From positions 1-64,000 of the forward strand of contig NZ_BBCD01000016.1 of the NCBI RefSeq assembly GCF_001311865.1: DNA of 64,000 nucleotides, in the 5' to 3' direction. The notes under the pieces were generated by a model. It was not told the origin of the DNA and did not search any database. It saw only the letters and a program-made list of their open reading frames with translations. This document shows positions 1 through 11,348 of this stretch, piece by piece. The stretch comes from Piscibacillus salipiscarius JCM 13188 (GTDB lineage: Bacteria > Bacillota > Bacilli > Bacillales > Alkalibacillaceae). The position numbers and the translations under genes were made by a program. Each line of letters starts with the position of its first letter. Position 1 is the first letter of the stretch.

Positions 1-22
1 ATTCAGGCTGAGATTTTACTAA

Positions 23-1550
23 TTAATTATTATAAAAGAATGATGATCCTGGACCTAAGTCGACACCTAACATCATCCATACGAATAGTAATAATGTCCA
101 GAACACTAAGAATGCCATTGAGTATGGGAACATAACTGAGATCATCGTACCAATACCCATCTTCTTGTCATACTTCTGTGCGAATGCATGATAATCGCAA
201 AGTATGTCATAAGTGGTGTAATAATATTTGTAGATGAGTCAGCAATACGGTAAGCCATTTGAGTTAACTCTGGTGATAAACCTAATTGCATCATCATCGG
301 TACGAAAATTGGAGCTAACATTGCCCATTTGGCCGATGCACTTCCGATAAACAAGTTAATAAACCCAACTACTAACATAAATAGAACTAGCAATAAGAAT
401 GGCATGTCATTTAAGTTTAAGAACTCAAGGAAGTTCGCACCTAGCACACCAAGAACAATACCCATGTTCGATTCTGCAAAGTAAGCAACGAACTGACCAG
501 CTGTGAAGGCTAGTACAATAAACATCCCCATTGATGCCATTGTGTCTGTTAATTGACTGGCAACGTCCTTATCACTTTAATATTCTTCGTCACAATTCCA
601 TAAACGAGACCCGGAACAAAGAATAAGATTGTAATAACTGGAACAAGAGATTGCATGAATGGTGATTGAATAACCGCTCCATTCTCACCACGTAACGGTG
701 CATCACCAGGTACGATTAATAGTGATAAGAGAACAGCTGATACGACAAATGAAATAATTGCCCAAGTTAAACCTTTCTTTTCAATTGGCTTTAACCCGTT
801 TAAATCTTCACGGTAATCACCTTTATACTCGCCAAGACGTGGTTCAACGATTTTTTCTGTAACCCACGCACCAACAAGAGTTAATAGAAATACTGATGCA
901 ATGATGAAGTACCAGTTCATTGCAATGTTAATTGTTTCTGCATACTCAGGACTAATCATCGCTGCAGCATCAATTGTTAATTCACCTAACATCGCATCTG
1001 TCGCTGATAGGAACAAGTTGGCACTGAAACCAGCAGATACACCAGCGAATGCAGCTGCAAGACCTGCAAGTGGATGTCTTCCTAATCCTGCAAAGATAAC
1101 CGCACCTAATGGAGGCAATACGACATAACCTGCATCAGAAGCTACACTTGACATGATCCCTGCGAATACAAGACCTGCTGTGATTAAAACTTTTGGTATG
1201 GATAGAACAAATCCGCGTAAAGCAGCACTAATCAGACCAGTGCGTTCCGCAATTCCAATACCTAACATGGTCGCTAGTACAACACCTAATGGAGCGAATC
1301 CAATAAAGTTGTCCACCATGCTTTCAAATATATATCGAATTCCTTCAGAGCTTAGAAGACTTTTAACTTCTACTGTTTTATCTTCCCCTGGATGTTCAAC
1401 GCTTACGCCAAACATAGAAACAACTGCTGATACAACAATTACTAATAATGCTAATATGGCAAATAGCGTAATAGGGTGTGGTAGCTTGTTACCAACGCGT
1501 TCTATGCCATCAAGAAAACGTTGAAACAAACCTCTACGTTGTTTTTCCAT
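23..1550 (-). CDS. AbgT family transporter (p-aminobenzoyl-glutamate type), frameshifted
   Basis: A polytopic inner-membrane transporter of the AbgT family, which takes up p-aminobenzoyl-glutamate or exports antifolates using ion gradients. The N-terminal part (549-1550) opens with an amphipathic segment and then long hydrophobic helices. The middle part (142-540) holds the family region around SSTNIITPLMTYFAII, and the last part ends LGPGSSFFYNN with a stop at 23. Two shifts, near 200 and 573, split it. At 573 the reading KNIK-DKDVASQLTDTMAS is restored by adding one A to an AAA run, so I read one gene of about 508 codons, normal for the family. A GGAGAA ribosome site precedes the ATG. Substrate is inferred from family only. 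Confidence 0.88.
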
Positions 1551-1725
1551 GTTGATAATTCTCCTTCCAATTTAAATCTTCTGAAAACTTAGATTTCATG
1601 TGTTTTAGTAACGAGAAATATTATAAAGGGAAATCACACTAAATAAAACACCCTTTCCAAAACTCTAACTAGGAAAATAATTCTCACTATTGTTAACCTT
1701 TCGGATTCCAAAATGCTTACGTTTT

Positions 1726-1760
1726 AATAAAAGAGACTGGATCATAATTTGACCCAGTCC
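1726..1760 (-). terminator. Intrinsic terminator after prfC
   Basis: A GACTGG/CCAGTC stem with a short loop is followed on the minus strand by TCTCTTTT. It lies just past the prfC stop codon and separates it from the AbgT gene downstream. Confidence 0.7.
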
Positions 1761-1773
1761 AAAACTTACTATA

Positions 1774-3357
1774 TTAAGTTTGGTCATATTTATTGACTTC
1801 ATACAAATCAATTAGTTCTATTTCTGGATGTTGGTCTTTAAACCATTTTAACGCAAACTCATTCTTGAATAAGACTACATGGTTTCCTTCACGATCTTCA
1901 ACGAGCATATTACGTTCATCAAATAAGCTTTTGTTAACTTGATCCTCAGGAAGCCATCTTGGTACTCTCTCACCTATTGATTCAAGTAATACCTCAGAGT
2001 TATACTCATTTTTCATCCGGTATTTAAATACGTCAAACTGAAGTTCGCCAACAGCTCCAATAATATAAGATTCACCTTTGTTTTTCATAAATAGCTGGAT
2101 GGCCCCTTCTTGAACGAGCTGCTCTATTCCTTTTTTAAACTGTTTCGACTTCATCACATTTTTTAGCTGTAACTCTTTTATAAATTTCAGGAGGGAACTG
2201 AGGAAGTTCGTTATACTCAAACAATTCCTTACCTTCTAGTAATGTGTCACCAATTCGATATACGTTTGGATCATATATACCGATTATATCTCCCGCATAA
2301 GCCTCTTCAACATTATCTCTTGATGATGCTACAAATTGCTGAGATTGCGATAGATTAATGGTCTTCCCGGTTCTCGCTAGCTTAACACTTAAGCCTTTTT
2401 CAAACTTACCAGAACATACTCTTAAAAAAGCGACACGGTCTCGGTGTTGGGGGTTCATGTTTGCTTGGATTTTAAAAATAAAGCCCGAAAAATCTGGATT
2501 GTCTGGTTGAACGACTCCTTCTTCAGTCTTCCTAGGTGCTGGTGGTGGCGCCATTGATATAAAACGTATCGAAGAATGTTTTGACCCCAAAAGGTGCAAG
2601 TGCACTTCCGAAAAATACAGGAGTTTGTTCACCTTTTAACACGTCCTCCATTGAAAACTGATCGCCTGCTTCATCTAATAACTCAAGTTCTTCTTCTGCC
2701 GTTTGATATTCATCAGTCTTTTTGAACTCATCATACTCAGCTCTTTCTAATTCTTCATATGGAATAAACTGTTCTTGTTCATTACCATGAAATTGGACAA
2801 ACTGTTTACCTTGCCTGTCAAAAATACCAAGAAACCGTTTACCCATTCCAACAGGCCAGTTCATCGGATACGTTTCAATATCCAATACTTCTTCGATTTC
2901 TTCTAGTAATTCAAAAGGCTCTCGCCCTTCACGATCCAATTTATTGATAAAGGTAAAAATAGGAATGCCTCTCATGCGACAAACTTTAAATAATTTTTGT
3001 CTGAGCTTCAATCCCTTTAGTCGCATCTATAATCATGACAACACTATCGACTGCTGTTAATGTTCGATACGTATCTTCACTAAAGTCTTCGTGTCCAGGT
3101 GTATCGAGAATATTGATTTGCAAATCTTTATATGGGAAGTTCATAACACTGGAAGTAACTGAAATTCCACGTTGCTTTTCAATTTCCATCCAGTCTGATG
3201 TAGCGAATTTTCCTGATTTTTTACCTTTTACTGTACCAGCTGAGCGAATTAAATTTCCAAATACTAATAACGTCTCTGTTAACGTGGTCTTTCCAGCATC
3301 AGGGTGAGAAATGATTGCAAAAGTACGGCGTTTTTGCATTTCTTCTGTAATTGACAT
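1774..3357 (-). CDS. prfC: Peptide chain release factor 3 (RF3), frameshifted
   Basis: A translational GTPase that recycles RF1/RF2 from the ribosome after peptide release. The start [20 protein letters not shown] is followed by the P-loop DAGKTTLTE, the [17 protein letters not shown]3 region and NKLDREGR (G4). The C-terminal RF3 domain includes [12 protein letters not shown] and [19 protein letters not shown]. Three shifts, near 3000 (AAAAA run), 2580 and 2180 (TTTTTT run), split it into four overlapping frames that tile one protein of about 527 residues, the usual RF3 size. RF3 is distinguished from EF-G by the family signature and by its length. Confidence 0.93.
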
Positions 3358-3497
3358 TCAAAAAATCCCTTCTATTTAAAATGTAAACTGTTTTTGATAT
3401 GGGATTTTATCTTACATTTGCATAATTCTCCTTTGATTTTAACTATTTTTCACCCTACTACTATACAATAAAATTAAGTATGTTTCACTCTTGGAAA

Positions 3498-3818
3498 TTA
3501 TGATGTCGTCTTCTGATCACTATGCACTTCTCCCCATTCAACCATCATGTCTAATAACGGTTTTAAGTGTCTGCCGTATTCTGTTAAAGAATATTCGACT
3601 TTTGGAGGTACATCGGGGTAAGTTGTTTTAGTTAATAATCCATCTTGTTCTAATTCTTTAAGCTGTTTGATTAATGTTTGATGCTTGATTAACGGTATAC
3701 TCCTTTTAATCTCCCCAAACCTCAAATTTCCTTCATATAATTTTAGTAAAATAACTGCTTTCCATTTACCGCATACGACATCTAACGTTACTTTAATATT
3801 TTCTAAATCTTGATCCAT
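3498..3818 (-). CDS. HxlR family winged-helix transcriptional regulator
   Basis: A 106-residue MarR-like DNA-binding protein of the HxlR/DUF24 family. The signature VVCGKWKAVILLKLYEG at residues 14-30 contains the single conserved cysteine (residue 16) that senses thiol stress or aldehydes in several relatives. It is followed by LRFGEIKRSIPLI and HQTLIKQLKELEQDGLL, the recognition and wing regions. It is divergent from the STAS gene at 3931 with about 110 bases between them, so it may control that promoter or itself. The target is not visible. Confidence 0.9.
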   Translation of the reverse strand: MDQDLENIKVTLDVVCGKWKAVILLKLYEGNLRFGEIKRSIPLIKHQTLIKQLKELEQDGLLTKTTYPDVPPKVEYSLTEYGRHLKPLLDMMVEWGEVHSDQKTTS

Positions 3819-3930
3819 TTTAGCTCCTCCTCCCAGTACATTAAAATATACCTCTTTTATAATATTTTTAATCCTATAAAATTAAATTAGGGAGATATAT
3901 TCATTTCATATCTCTAGAAAGGAGTCTTTT

Positions 3931-4728
3931 ATGGAAAGAAATGAGCATTTAAATCAGGCAGGGAGCCTTTTACATGACCACAACCCTGAAATCTTAAATA
4001 CATTAACGACTTCCTTAAGTAACGAGGATATAAAAAGAGAATTAAAGCATCTACTTCAAATTATTGAAGAAAGAGTTCTGTATGGTGATGATTTTCTAAC
4101 CTATCAAGGTGTTAAAGAGGCCGGTTATGAAAAAGGAATAAATGATTCATCCAGCTTTCTAGAATTAGTAGAACTCTTCCCTTATCTTAGTGAGGGGATC
4201 TGGAACTATGTTCATGACTTAGATAATGACTATATGCTAACTATGGACGAGCGTCTTCGTTTAACAAAAGAAATAGAATTAACCATACTTCATTATAATG
4301 CAGGTTACACAAATGGTTACGTTGATATGATTGGCAATGATCGTAACCAGACGTTGAATCTAAAACTTAATGAACTTTCCGTTCCAATTATAAAAGTTGA
4401 AGACAATATTGGCGTCTGTCCGTTGATAGGCGAAATTGATGCTAACAGAGCATCTGTATTAATGAGTAAAACTTTAAATAGCGTCTCAGAAGATCGAATT
4501 GATCATTTAATTCTAGATCTAACGGGATTAGGCACTGTCGATCAATTAGTCGCTAAGTATTTATTTGATGTTGTTAATTCAATGGAATTAATTGGGACAC
4601 AAATTATTTTTACCGGAATTAATAAACAACTTGCCATGACTGCAGTGTCATTAGGAATTGATTTAGGAGATAAAAATATCCACCAAACAGTTAAAGATGC
4701 TATGAGATCAATAAATAAAACTGCCTAA
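3931..4728 (+). CDS. RsbR-like protein with C-terminal STAS domain
   Basis: A 265-residue protein shaped like the RsbR paralogues of the stressosome that controls sigma-B. The N-terminal half (about 1-150) is helical and unlike known enzymes. The C-terminal half is a STAS domain beginning LSVPIIKVEDNIGVCPLIGEID and containing DLTGLGTVDQLVAKY, where the threonines correspond to the region phosphorylated by RsbT in RsbR proteins. An AAAGGAG ribosome site sits 6 bases before the ATG. No rsbS, rsbT or sigB is nearby, so it would act as an orphan sensor. The sensed signal is unknown. Confidence 0.85.
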   Translation: MERNEHLNQAGSLLHDHNPEILNTLTTSLSNEDIKRELKHLLQIIEERVLYGDDFLTYQGVKEAGYEKGINDSSSFLELVELFPYLSEGIWNYVHDLDNDYMLTMDERLRLTKEIELTILHYNAGYTNGYVDMIGNDRNQTLNLKLNELSVPIIKVEDNIGVCPLIGEIDANRASVLMSKTLNSVSEDRIDHLILDLTGLGTVDQLVAKYLFDVVNSMELIGTQIIFTGINKQLAMTAVSLGIDLGDKNIHQTVKDAMRSINKTA

Positions 4729-4737
4729 GCATGAGTT

Positions 4738-5786
4738 TCATCTAGTTACAATTTTAGCCACTTCACTCCCAAGAAACGGTCCACTCGTGATACCTGATGC
4801 CCCAAGGCCATTTGCAATCATGATTTTAGAGTAACCGGGAAGATAGCCAATATAAGGCGTTTATTAGGAAGCATCGGCCGAAATCCGATTCGCGATTCAA
4901 TAAACTTCGCATCTTCTAATCCTGGTGCAAACTTGAAGGCCGTCTTTAATATTTCATATACGCCAACAGCCGAACTTGTTGAATCAAAATCATGATTTTC
5001 TTCATGCGCTGATCCAATAAAACCTTATTGTTTTCAAAACCCACAATATATTTATTATTCGGAAGCATAATGGCTGGCCATTTAGATGGATCATCATGTA
5101 TCATTTCCAGTTGTAAAATTTGGGTTTTCTGTGAAGTCACATCTAATTTAACGCCAATATGTTTAAGGAAACGATCAGCCCATGCCCCATTTGTGACAAT
5201 CAATGTTTCTGCATCAAAGGTCTGTCTGCCAATACGTATAGTTGTTTCATTAACCAGTTCTGCCTCACCATGAATGACTTCTGCACCATGTTGCTTAGCA
5301 CCTTCTTTGAGGGCTTTTTTCATCCAATCTCCGTTTACTCTGGCTCCACCACTTACATGAATGGCTCCCATCCGATTAGATAACATTGGAAAATTTGACT
5401 TAACCTCTTCGCCAGTCAATTTAGAAATGTCTTCTATTCCTGTAGCGTTTGTTTTTCTATCTTCTAAATCATCTATCATTTTATCTAATTTATGATCACT
5501 TTTATGTAAATGGAGGGAGCCTACCTTTTTATAGCTAGTATTGGTAATGCCATCATTCGCAAGTTCGTTAATAATAGCGGGATAATAATGAGCTCCTTTA
5601 TTAATCATTTCATATAATTTTGGATTATTTTTTGTGATAACCAAGGACTAATAATTCCAGCCGCAGATCGCGTAGCCTCACCTTGGTCATGTTGATCGAT
5701 TAATAGAACAGGCGCCCCTTTTTAGCTAAATGATACGCTGTAGAACATCCAAGAATTCCTGCACCGACAATGATATACGGTTTCAT
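4738..5786 (-). CDS. FAD-dependent amino-acid oxidase/dehydrogenase (DadA/glycine oxidase type), frameshifted
   Basis: An NAD(P)-binding-like Rossmann flavoprotein. It begins MKPYIIVGAGILGCSTAYHL (GxGxxG for the FAD ADP moiety), then has TRSAAGIISPWL, typical of D-amino-acid dehydrogenases and glycine oxidases, and ends with MIANGLGASGITSGPFLGSE, the C-terminal FAD motif. Shifts occur near 5720, 5645 (AAAAAA run), 5000 and 4860. The family deaminates D-amino acids, glycine or sarcosine; the substrate cannot be told here. It ends only 9 bases from the convergent STAS gene. No thiamine genes adjoin it, which argues weakly against ThiO. Confidence 0.8.
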
Positions 5787-5935
5787 AGTTGAACTCCTTT
5801 AAATTTAAGGTAATCACAGTTTATCAGACCAATTAAATGTACCCAAATAATGAGTTGTTTTATATGTCATTATTCATCACCTTTCTATTTAGAGGTTTCC
5901 CCTGTTCTATTCAAACTATTTCAACATAAACTTGA

Positions 5936-5977
5936 GTAAAAAAGCCAACCGAGACTATTCGTCTCGATTGGCTTTTA
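5936..5977 (-). terminator. Intrinsic terminator after the Vpr-like protease
   Basis: A 15-bp stem (AAAGCCAAYCGAGAC with its complement, one mismatch) and a TATTC loop end in TTTTTT on the minus strand, directly after the protease stop codon. Confidence 0.85.
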
Positions 5978-5983
5978 GAAACT

Positions 5984-8932
5984 TTACTTATTCACTTTAA
6001 TATTGGAGTAAGGGAGCTCTGCGTTTTGAATCATGAGTAAGCTACTTTTTTCCTTTGCATCAACTGGAATATCTTTTTTACTATTAGCAAGAACTTCTGT
6101 AGTATATTCTAGCTCAACTTGTTGTTCATTTGTATTGTGCTTGATCCAGCCTCCATCGTTTTCATCATACTTTCCGTTAAACCATCAAATCCTACTACTT
6201 TATACTGGAACTCACCTTCAATTCCTGCATAAGAATTGTCAACAGGTAATCCCATATAATTATCATTGTAAGAGCCACCTAAATCAATATAATACAATGG
6301 TGTCATAGCGCCACTAGCGAGGTCGTATAGTACCGAAACCTGATCACCAGTCGCGTCTCCTCCAGATAATACTCCTAAATCAATGTTAAATAAAATACTA
6401 TCTTCTACTCCATCCATATCAGAATCGATGTAGATATCATATTCAATCATATTAGGTGATTCCCAACTATCTTCACTTGTTACAACAAATTCTGTAACAC
6501 CTTCTTCTGAACGCGCTCCAACAGCTCTCACATCATAGTGAGTTCCTGTTTCAGCTACATCTTCTTCTCCAAATGAGAAGAAATCAACCTGAGAATCTAA
6601 ATTTCCTTTATTCGTTAACTTAATAGATTTGTTATTAGAGTTAGCATCAACACGGCTCATCTTCTCTAAAACTGCTTGATATGGTACGCGTAAAGTTTCG
6701 CCATTACCTTCTAATACGATGTAACCATCTAACTCTTGTAAGCCGTTAGTGCCAACTTGATTAGCATCAATAGTGAAATCAACTCTTAACTTTTCTTTCT
6801 TACCAGCTTCAACAGTTAATTGCTCAGGTAAATCAACTTCAACTGCACCTGATTGATCTCCAAAACGGTTTTCCCAGGAAATGTTGTAGGTTTTTGATTC
6901 ATCACCTTTGTTCGTAATGGTAACCGTTTCATTTTTTGTTTAGTTGTCTCATCTTCAATCGGCATATAACCTAATGAAATAGCCTGTGGATATGCGACAC
7001 TTGTTGTTTCAGCGGCAACATCCACTTGTACACGCCCAGCCCCTTGACGGGATAATGGATACACCTTGCCTTCTAAATCTTCAATGGTTGTCGTCGTGTT
7101 CATCATAAGTGATTTAATTTCTTCAGCATTCCAATCAGGTCTTAACTGTTTTAATAAAGCTGCAACACCTGCCACGTGAGGAGCTGCCATAGAAGTACCA
7201 CTCATTTGAGTCGCACCATTACCACTTCCAACTGCAGCAGAGCTAATCGAATAGCCTGGAGCTGAAATTTCTGGTTTGAATCCGATATCACCACGACCAG
7301 GTCCTTTTGAACTGAAATCAGTGATCGTATCCGCTAGCTGAGGTTTAGCAATTTTAATCTCATCTGATAAACTTACCTCTACCGTTTCACCATTAGCTAA
7401 AGCATCTTTAATGCTATTTCCAGTAGCTTTAGAAACCATGACGCCTGGTAAATCGACTGGGTCACCCCCCATGACAATTGGGGCGCCTTCCGCATTATTC
7501 GCAACAATGCCTGCAACTGCTCCGTTATCAAGAGCTTTCTGTAGTTTCTCCGTAAATGAACATGTTCCTCGGTCGATCAATGCAATTTTACCTTCAGGAT
7601 TGTCTAAATATTCATCCGCAGAACAACCTTGCCCAACATAAACTGCATCATTCGTAATATCTCCTGATTCACTTAGTGGAGTCGTAATCGCACCTTCCAC
7701 TGCTTCATATTGACCAGCAATACTTTCAGGTGAATTAACTTCAATTGCACCGACTACAATTCCATCATCAACTGAAGCAGCAACACTAATCGCTTTATCA
7801 GCTACCGCAGGAGAACCTGTGATATATGGAACATCACCAGAGTTACCAGCAGAAGCCACTACAACTACTCCCGCTTCAACAGCTAAATTAGCTGCCTCTG
7901 CAGATGGATCATTTGGGTGACCATACGGCGAACCTAATGACATGTTTACAACATCCACATGGTCTGAAACATCCCCGTCACCATTTGGATCCATTGCCTT
8001 CTCTAACGCTTGAGCTGTAACAGCAGTTGAACCGCCAGCTCCAAATACTTTGTAGGCGTATAGTTCAGCATCAGGAGCAACCCCCTGTCCAACTTCACCT
8101 TCAACTTCTAAACCGGCTACTGTCGCTCCAACGTGAGTACCATGACCATGCTCATCTAAAGGATCAGCATCAGGTTTTGGAATACGTTTTTCAGGATCAT
8201 CAGAACCAGCATCATATTCAGTTCCAACAAATCCCAACCGCCTACAACTTTAGCTGTCGGAAATGTATCTTCCTCAACGACATCCGGGTCGTTAGACTGA
8301 TAAGCTTCAGTTGTACCTTCACCACCAAAAGATGCATGAGTATAATCAATCCCTGTATCAATAATAGCAACAGAAATTCCTTCACCTGTTATGTTGACTC
8401 CATCAACCACTTTCTCCCATACATCTGGAGCACCAATAAACGGAACAGATGTATCGTTATGCAGTTCAACAGGTTTTACTGGATAGATCGCTGCCACTTC
8501 ATCTAGCTTAGATAATTTATTCAAGTCTCCTCTTTCAACTTGAGCATATAGACCATTATAGATCTTCTCAAAACTATCAATGACTTTACCATTGTTATGA
8601 GCAATTAAAGCTTTAGCATTTTTCTTCTTGTTATTAAGGCCTTTAGCATGTTCCTTTTGAGCTTTCTGACTCATTTTATAACCTTGCTTTTTAGCCTTAG
8701 TAAATTCTTTTAATACAGGGTCACCATCAAACTGAATAATGACTTCCACTTTCTCATCCATTTTGGCACCTTTAGGTAGTAAGTCTTGTGAAATTTTACC
8801 ATCAACTGATGATAAATTCACTTCCTTATAACCTTCAGGAGAAGCTTGAATCGGTGAAGACATCGCCAATAACATCATAACCGATAGAAAAACCAACCAA
8901 GCTTTCTTCGATAAATATCTCACTTCTTTCAT
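5984..8932 (-). CDS. Secreted subtilisin-like serine protease (S8, Vpr type with PA domain), frameshifted
   Basis: An extracellular endopeptidase of about 980 residues. The chosen ATG (MKEVRYLSKKAW) has GGGAGGG upstream, and a signal peptide ends near SSPIQA. A propeptide I9-like region follows. The catalytic residues are Asp in AIIDTGIDYTH, His in HGHGTHVGATVAG and Ser in GTSMAAPHVAG. A protease-associated domain is inserted before the serine (YVGQGCSADEY, DRGTCSFTEK, GIVANN). The C-terminal third is an acidic beta-rich extension. Shifts fall near 8230, 6940, 6665 and 6110. The many Asp/Glu residues suit a salty or alkaline medium. It resembles B. subtilis Vpr but is not proven orthologous. 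Confidence 0.9.
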
Positions 8933-9144
8933 TTCGTACCCTCCCATATAATAAACAATACTTGCAGGTTAAAATTTCAACGGGAAGGGTCTTTTTCCTC
9001 TAATTATTATCAGAAAAATCAAAATAATATAATAGTCTCAGTATGTTTTTACTATATTTGAATATATGTAGGTCATAAGCAATATTCTTTCGACAGAAAG
9101 CTACTCATCCATTTAGCAAATTCTATAAACTAAATTGAAAAAAT

Positions 9145-9265
9145 ATTGTCTAGTAAACAAGAAAGTTTTCTAGTAAATTTGCGATTTTGTCTAGTAAAAT
9201 CGTGAAATTGTCTAATAAATATACAAATTTGTCTAGTAAAACCTTGAAATTGTCTAGTAAATAGT
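9145..9265. repeat. Six-unit 21-bp tandem repeat, core TTTACTAGACAA
   Basis: The plus-strand core TTGTCTAGTAAA recurs with TCTAGTAAA beginning at 9149, 9169, 9190, 9211 (TCTAATAAA), 9232 and 9253, so the period is 20-21 bases. About 12 bases are conserved and about 9 vary. On the minus strand the array stays open and would read as heptads beginning FTRQ, but it has no ribosome site or start. The spacers are too short and variable for a CRISPR array. Function unknown. Confidence 0.85.
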
Positions 9266-9321
9266 TTCACGAAATGCGCGACACAAGCTTTACTTAAGTA
9301 CATTTAGACTTACCTAAATAT

Positions 9322-9366
9322 GAAGACGAATATTAAGGATTGACTTGTCCTTAGATATTCGTCTTC
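9322..9366 (-). terminator. Long hairpin after the ABC binding-protein gene
   Basis: GAAGACGAATATTAAGGA pairs with TCCTTAGATATTCGTCTTC, a stem of about 18 bp with one bulge, just past the stop codon of the substrate-binding protein. The U-tract on the minus strand is weak, so it may act as an mRNA end stabiliser rather than a strong terminator. Confidence 0.55.
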
Positions 9367-9391
9367 TTCTAATCTCAAATTCTTTTAACCA

Positions 9392-10565
9392 TTATTGTTC
9401 TAAATCGACTGGTTTAATCTCACCATTTTCTACTACTGCCATACTTTGAACAACATCAAAGTTACCTTCTTCTGTAATGCCTGGTATGTCATATACCTGC
9501 TTCTCTTCAGGGAGTGCTTCAATTCCTTGTTGCATTGCGTCACGAATTGCATGAGCGTCATCTACCGTTCCCGCAGCTTTCATTGCTTCAACTAATATAT
9601 ATGCAGAGATGTAATGGAAACCTGCTTCAGAACCTGGAACTTTGTCATACTTCTCTTTATATTTTTCAACAAATTCGTCTGTTCCTGGATAATCAGAAAA
9701 TTGAAGTGGATTGACTCCGACACTTCCTTCAAATGTTTCATAAGTACCTGTAACTTCTTTCATTTCATCTAACTTCGCTTGATCCATAATAATAAATCCG
9801 CCTTCAAACCCAAGTTCACGAGCTTGTTGTGCAACCTTAGCAGTTGGTTGTGAAGGTCCACCAATAAAATAACATCTGGATCGTTTTCTAAAGCATTGGT
9901 TAAGATTGTAAAGAAGTCAGTATCCTTTGCGAAGTCGATTGAAGAGTTAAAGACGACTTCACCACCTTGTTCTTTCCAATATGGTTCTAAATGTGAAGTC
10001 CAGTCTTTGCCATATTGCGACGATGTTGGGAGTAAGGCGATTTTCTTACCGTGGTTCTCCATTGCATATTTTGTGAATGGTGCAATATAACCATCATATC
10101 TAGGTGGGATCGCAACTGTTAGACTGTTGCCTTGTTGCGTAATGGCTGGTTCACTCGTATAGGCCATAATCAAAAATTCCTCTTGCTCATTTAACACTTG
10201 CTGGGCCATGATACCACCACTATGAGGGGTAAACACTACAGACGCGTTATTTTCTTGAACTAATCTTTGAGCATTTGAAGCCGCTTCATTTGGTAAGTAT
10301 TTATCATCAAGTGAAACTAAATCAATCGTGTAGTTTTGACCGTCTACATCAAAACCGCCTGCTTCATTAATCTCTTCAGCAGCCATCTCTAAACCACTAT
10401 ACGTCGATTCTCCATAATAAGCTGCAGGACCACTTAATGGACCAGAGTAGCCTATACTAACTTCTTGTGAATCTCCGCTACCTTCTTGTCCTTCTGCATT
10501 ACATGCTGCTAAGGAAAATACTAAAGCTACCATCGCCAACAACCATGCCAGTTTTTTAATTTCAT
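9392..10565 (-). CDS. ABC transporter substrate-binding lipoprotein (branched-chain amino acid type), frameshifted
   Basis: The extracytoplasmic binding protein of the importer encoded just upstream. The start is ATG at 10565 after GGGGAG; the protein begins MKLKK and then LAWLLAMVALVFSLAAC, a lipoprotein signal peptide with lipobox cysteine. Type I periplasmic binding folds follow (VSIGYSGPLSGPAAYYGES, VFTPHSGGIMAQQVLNEQEE). Shifts lie in an AAAAAA run at about 10550 and near 9870. It is the last gene of the long fatty-acid/ABC operon. In this setting the ligand may be an organic or fatty acid rather than leucine; that is inference. Confidence 0.88.
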
Positions 10566-10640
10566 ACTTTCTCCCCTTTTTAATATAAATTTTAATCAAC
10601 CTTAGGCCACAAGCTTTTTTCCGGCACCACCCCTTTTAAT

Positions 10641-11348
10641 TTAGGCTCCAATATACGCTTTTCTAACATCTTCATTTGATAAAAGCTCACCCGCTGTACC
10701 GTCAACCACAATTTCACCATTTTCAAAAACATAGCCGCGGTCAGCAATCTTCAAAGCAGCATTTGCATTTTGTTCAGCTAACAAAATCGATGTGCCAGAC
10801 TCATTAATTTGCTTAATTTTCTCGAACATCTGCTCAACAATTAAAGGTGCGAGGCCCATCGAAGGTTCGTCTAACAACATATACTTTGGCTCACCCATTA
10901 GGGCCCTACCAATTGCAACCATTTGTTGCTGCCCACCGCTTAAAGAACCAGCCGATTCATTTCGTTTTTCTTGAAGAATCGGAAACATCTCATACACTTC
11001 ATCTAAGAGCCTTTTCACATGTGATTTCTTCTTACGATGGACATAGCCACCCATAATTAAATTTTCTTCCACACTCATCCCTGAAAACAATTTACGTCCT
11101 TCTGCACATTGTATAATTCCTAAATTGACAATCTGGTCAGGTGGTACCCCGACTAGGTTCCGGTCGTTGAGTAATATCTCACCGCTTATAGGCTTATTAA
11201 GGCCGCTTATGGCATCAAAGGTTGTCGTCTTTCCAGCACCATTCGACCCGAGTAAGACAACAATTTCACCTGGTGAAACATCAATATTAATACTTTTTAC
11301 AGCTGTAAACGCTCCATAGTTTACAGATACATTATTTAACTTCAGCAT
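10641..11348 (-). CDS. livF: ABC transporter ATP-binding protein (LivF type)
   Basis: One of two ATPases of the branched-chain amino acid type importer. Walker A GSNGAGKTTTFD, Q-loop region, signature SLSGGQQQMVAIGRAL and Walker B YMLLDEPSMGLAP are all present, and the protein is intact. The ATG (MLKLNNVSVNYG) lies behind GGTGGTGAG and overlaps the end of livG by 17 bases, so the two are translationally coupled. The symbol reflects family position; the actual substrate is not known. Confidence 0.88.
   Translation of the reverse strand: MLKLNNVSVNYGAFTAVKSINIDVSPGEIVVLLGSNGAGKTTTFDAISGLNKPISGEILLNDRNLVGVPPDQIVNLGIIQCAEGRKLFSGMSVEENLIMGGYVHRKKKSHVKRLLDEVYEMFPILQEKRNESAGSLSGGQQQMVAIGRALMGEPKYMLLDEPSMGLAPLIVEQMFEKIKQINESGTSILLAEQNANAALKIADRGYVFENGEIVVDGTAGELLSNEDVRKAYIGA

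Larger units (their letters stand above)
8933..9391. other. Gene-poor spacer with repeat array and hairpin
   Basis: About 460 bases between the protease start and the ABC binding-protein gene. It holds the protease leader, an AT-rich stretch, six copies of a 21-base repeat (annotated separately) and a long hairpin next to the ABC gene. No gene with a ribosome site was seen. Confidence 0.7.

Noticed and set aside
901-1524. Plus-strand ORFs over the AbgT gene
   Set aside because: They are shadows of the minus-strand gene with no ribosome site and low-complexity sequence.
1774-3357. prfC as a real pseudogene
   Set aside because: Three shifts each restore RF3 exactly; the pattern equals that in other essential or conserved genes here, so an assembly error is more likely.
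9145-9265. CRISPR-like array
   Set aside because: Repeats are about 12 bases and the spacers about 9, too short for CRISPR; no cas genes are present.
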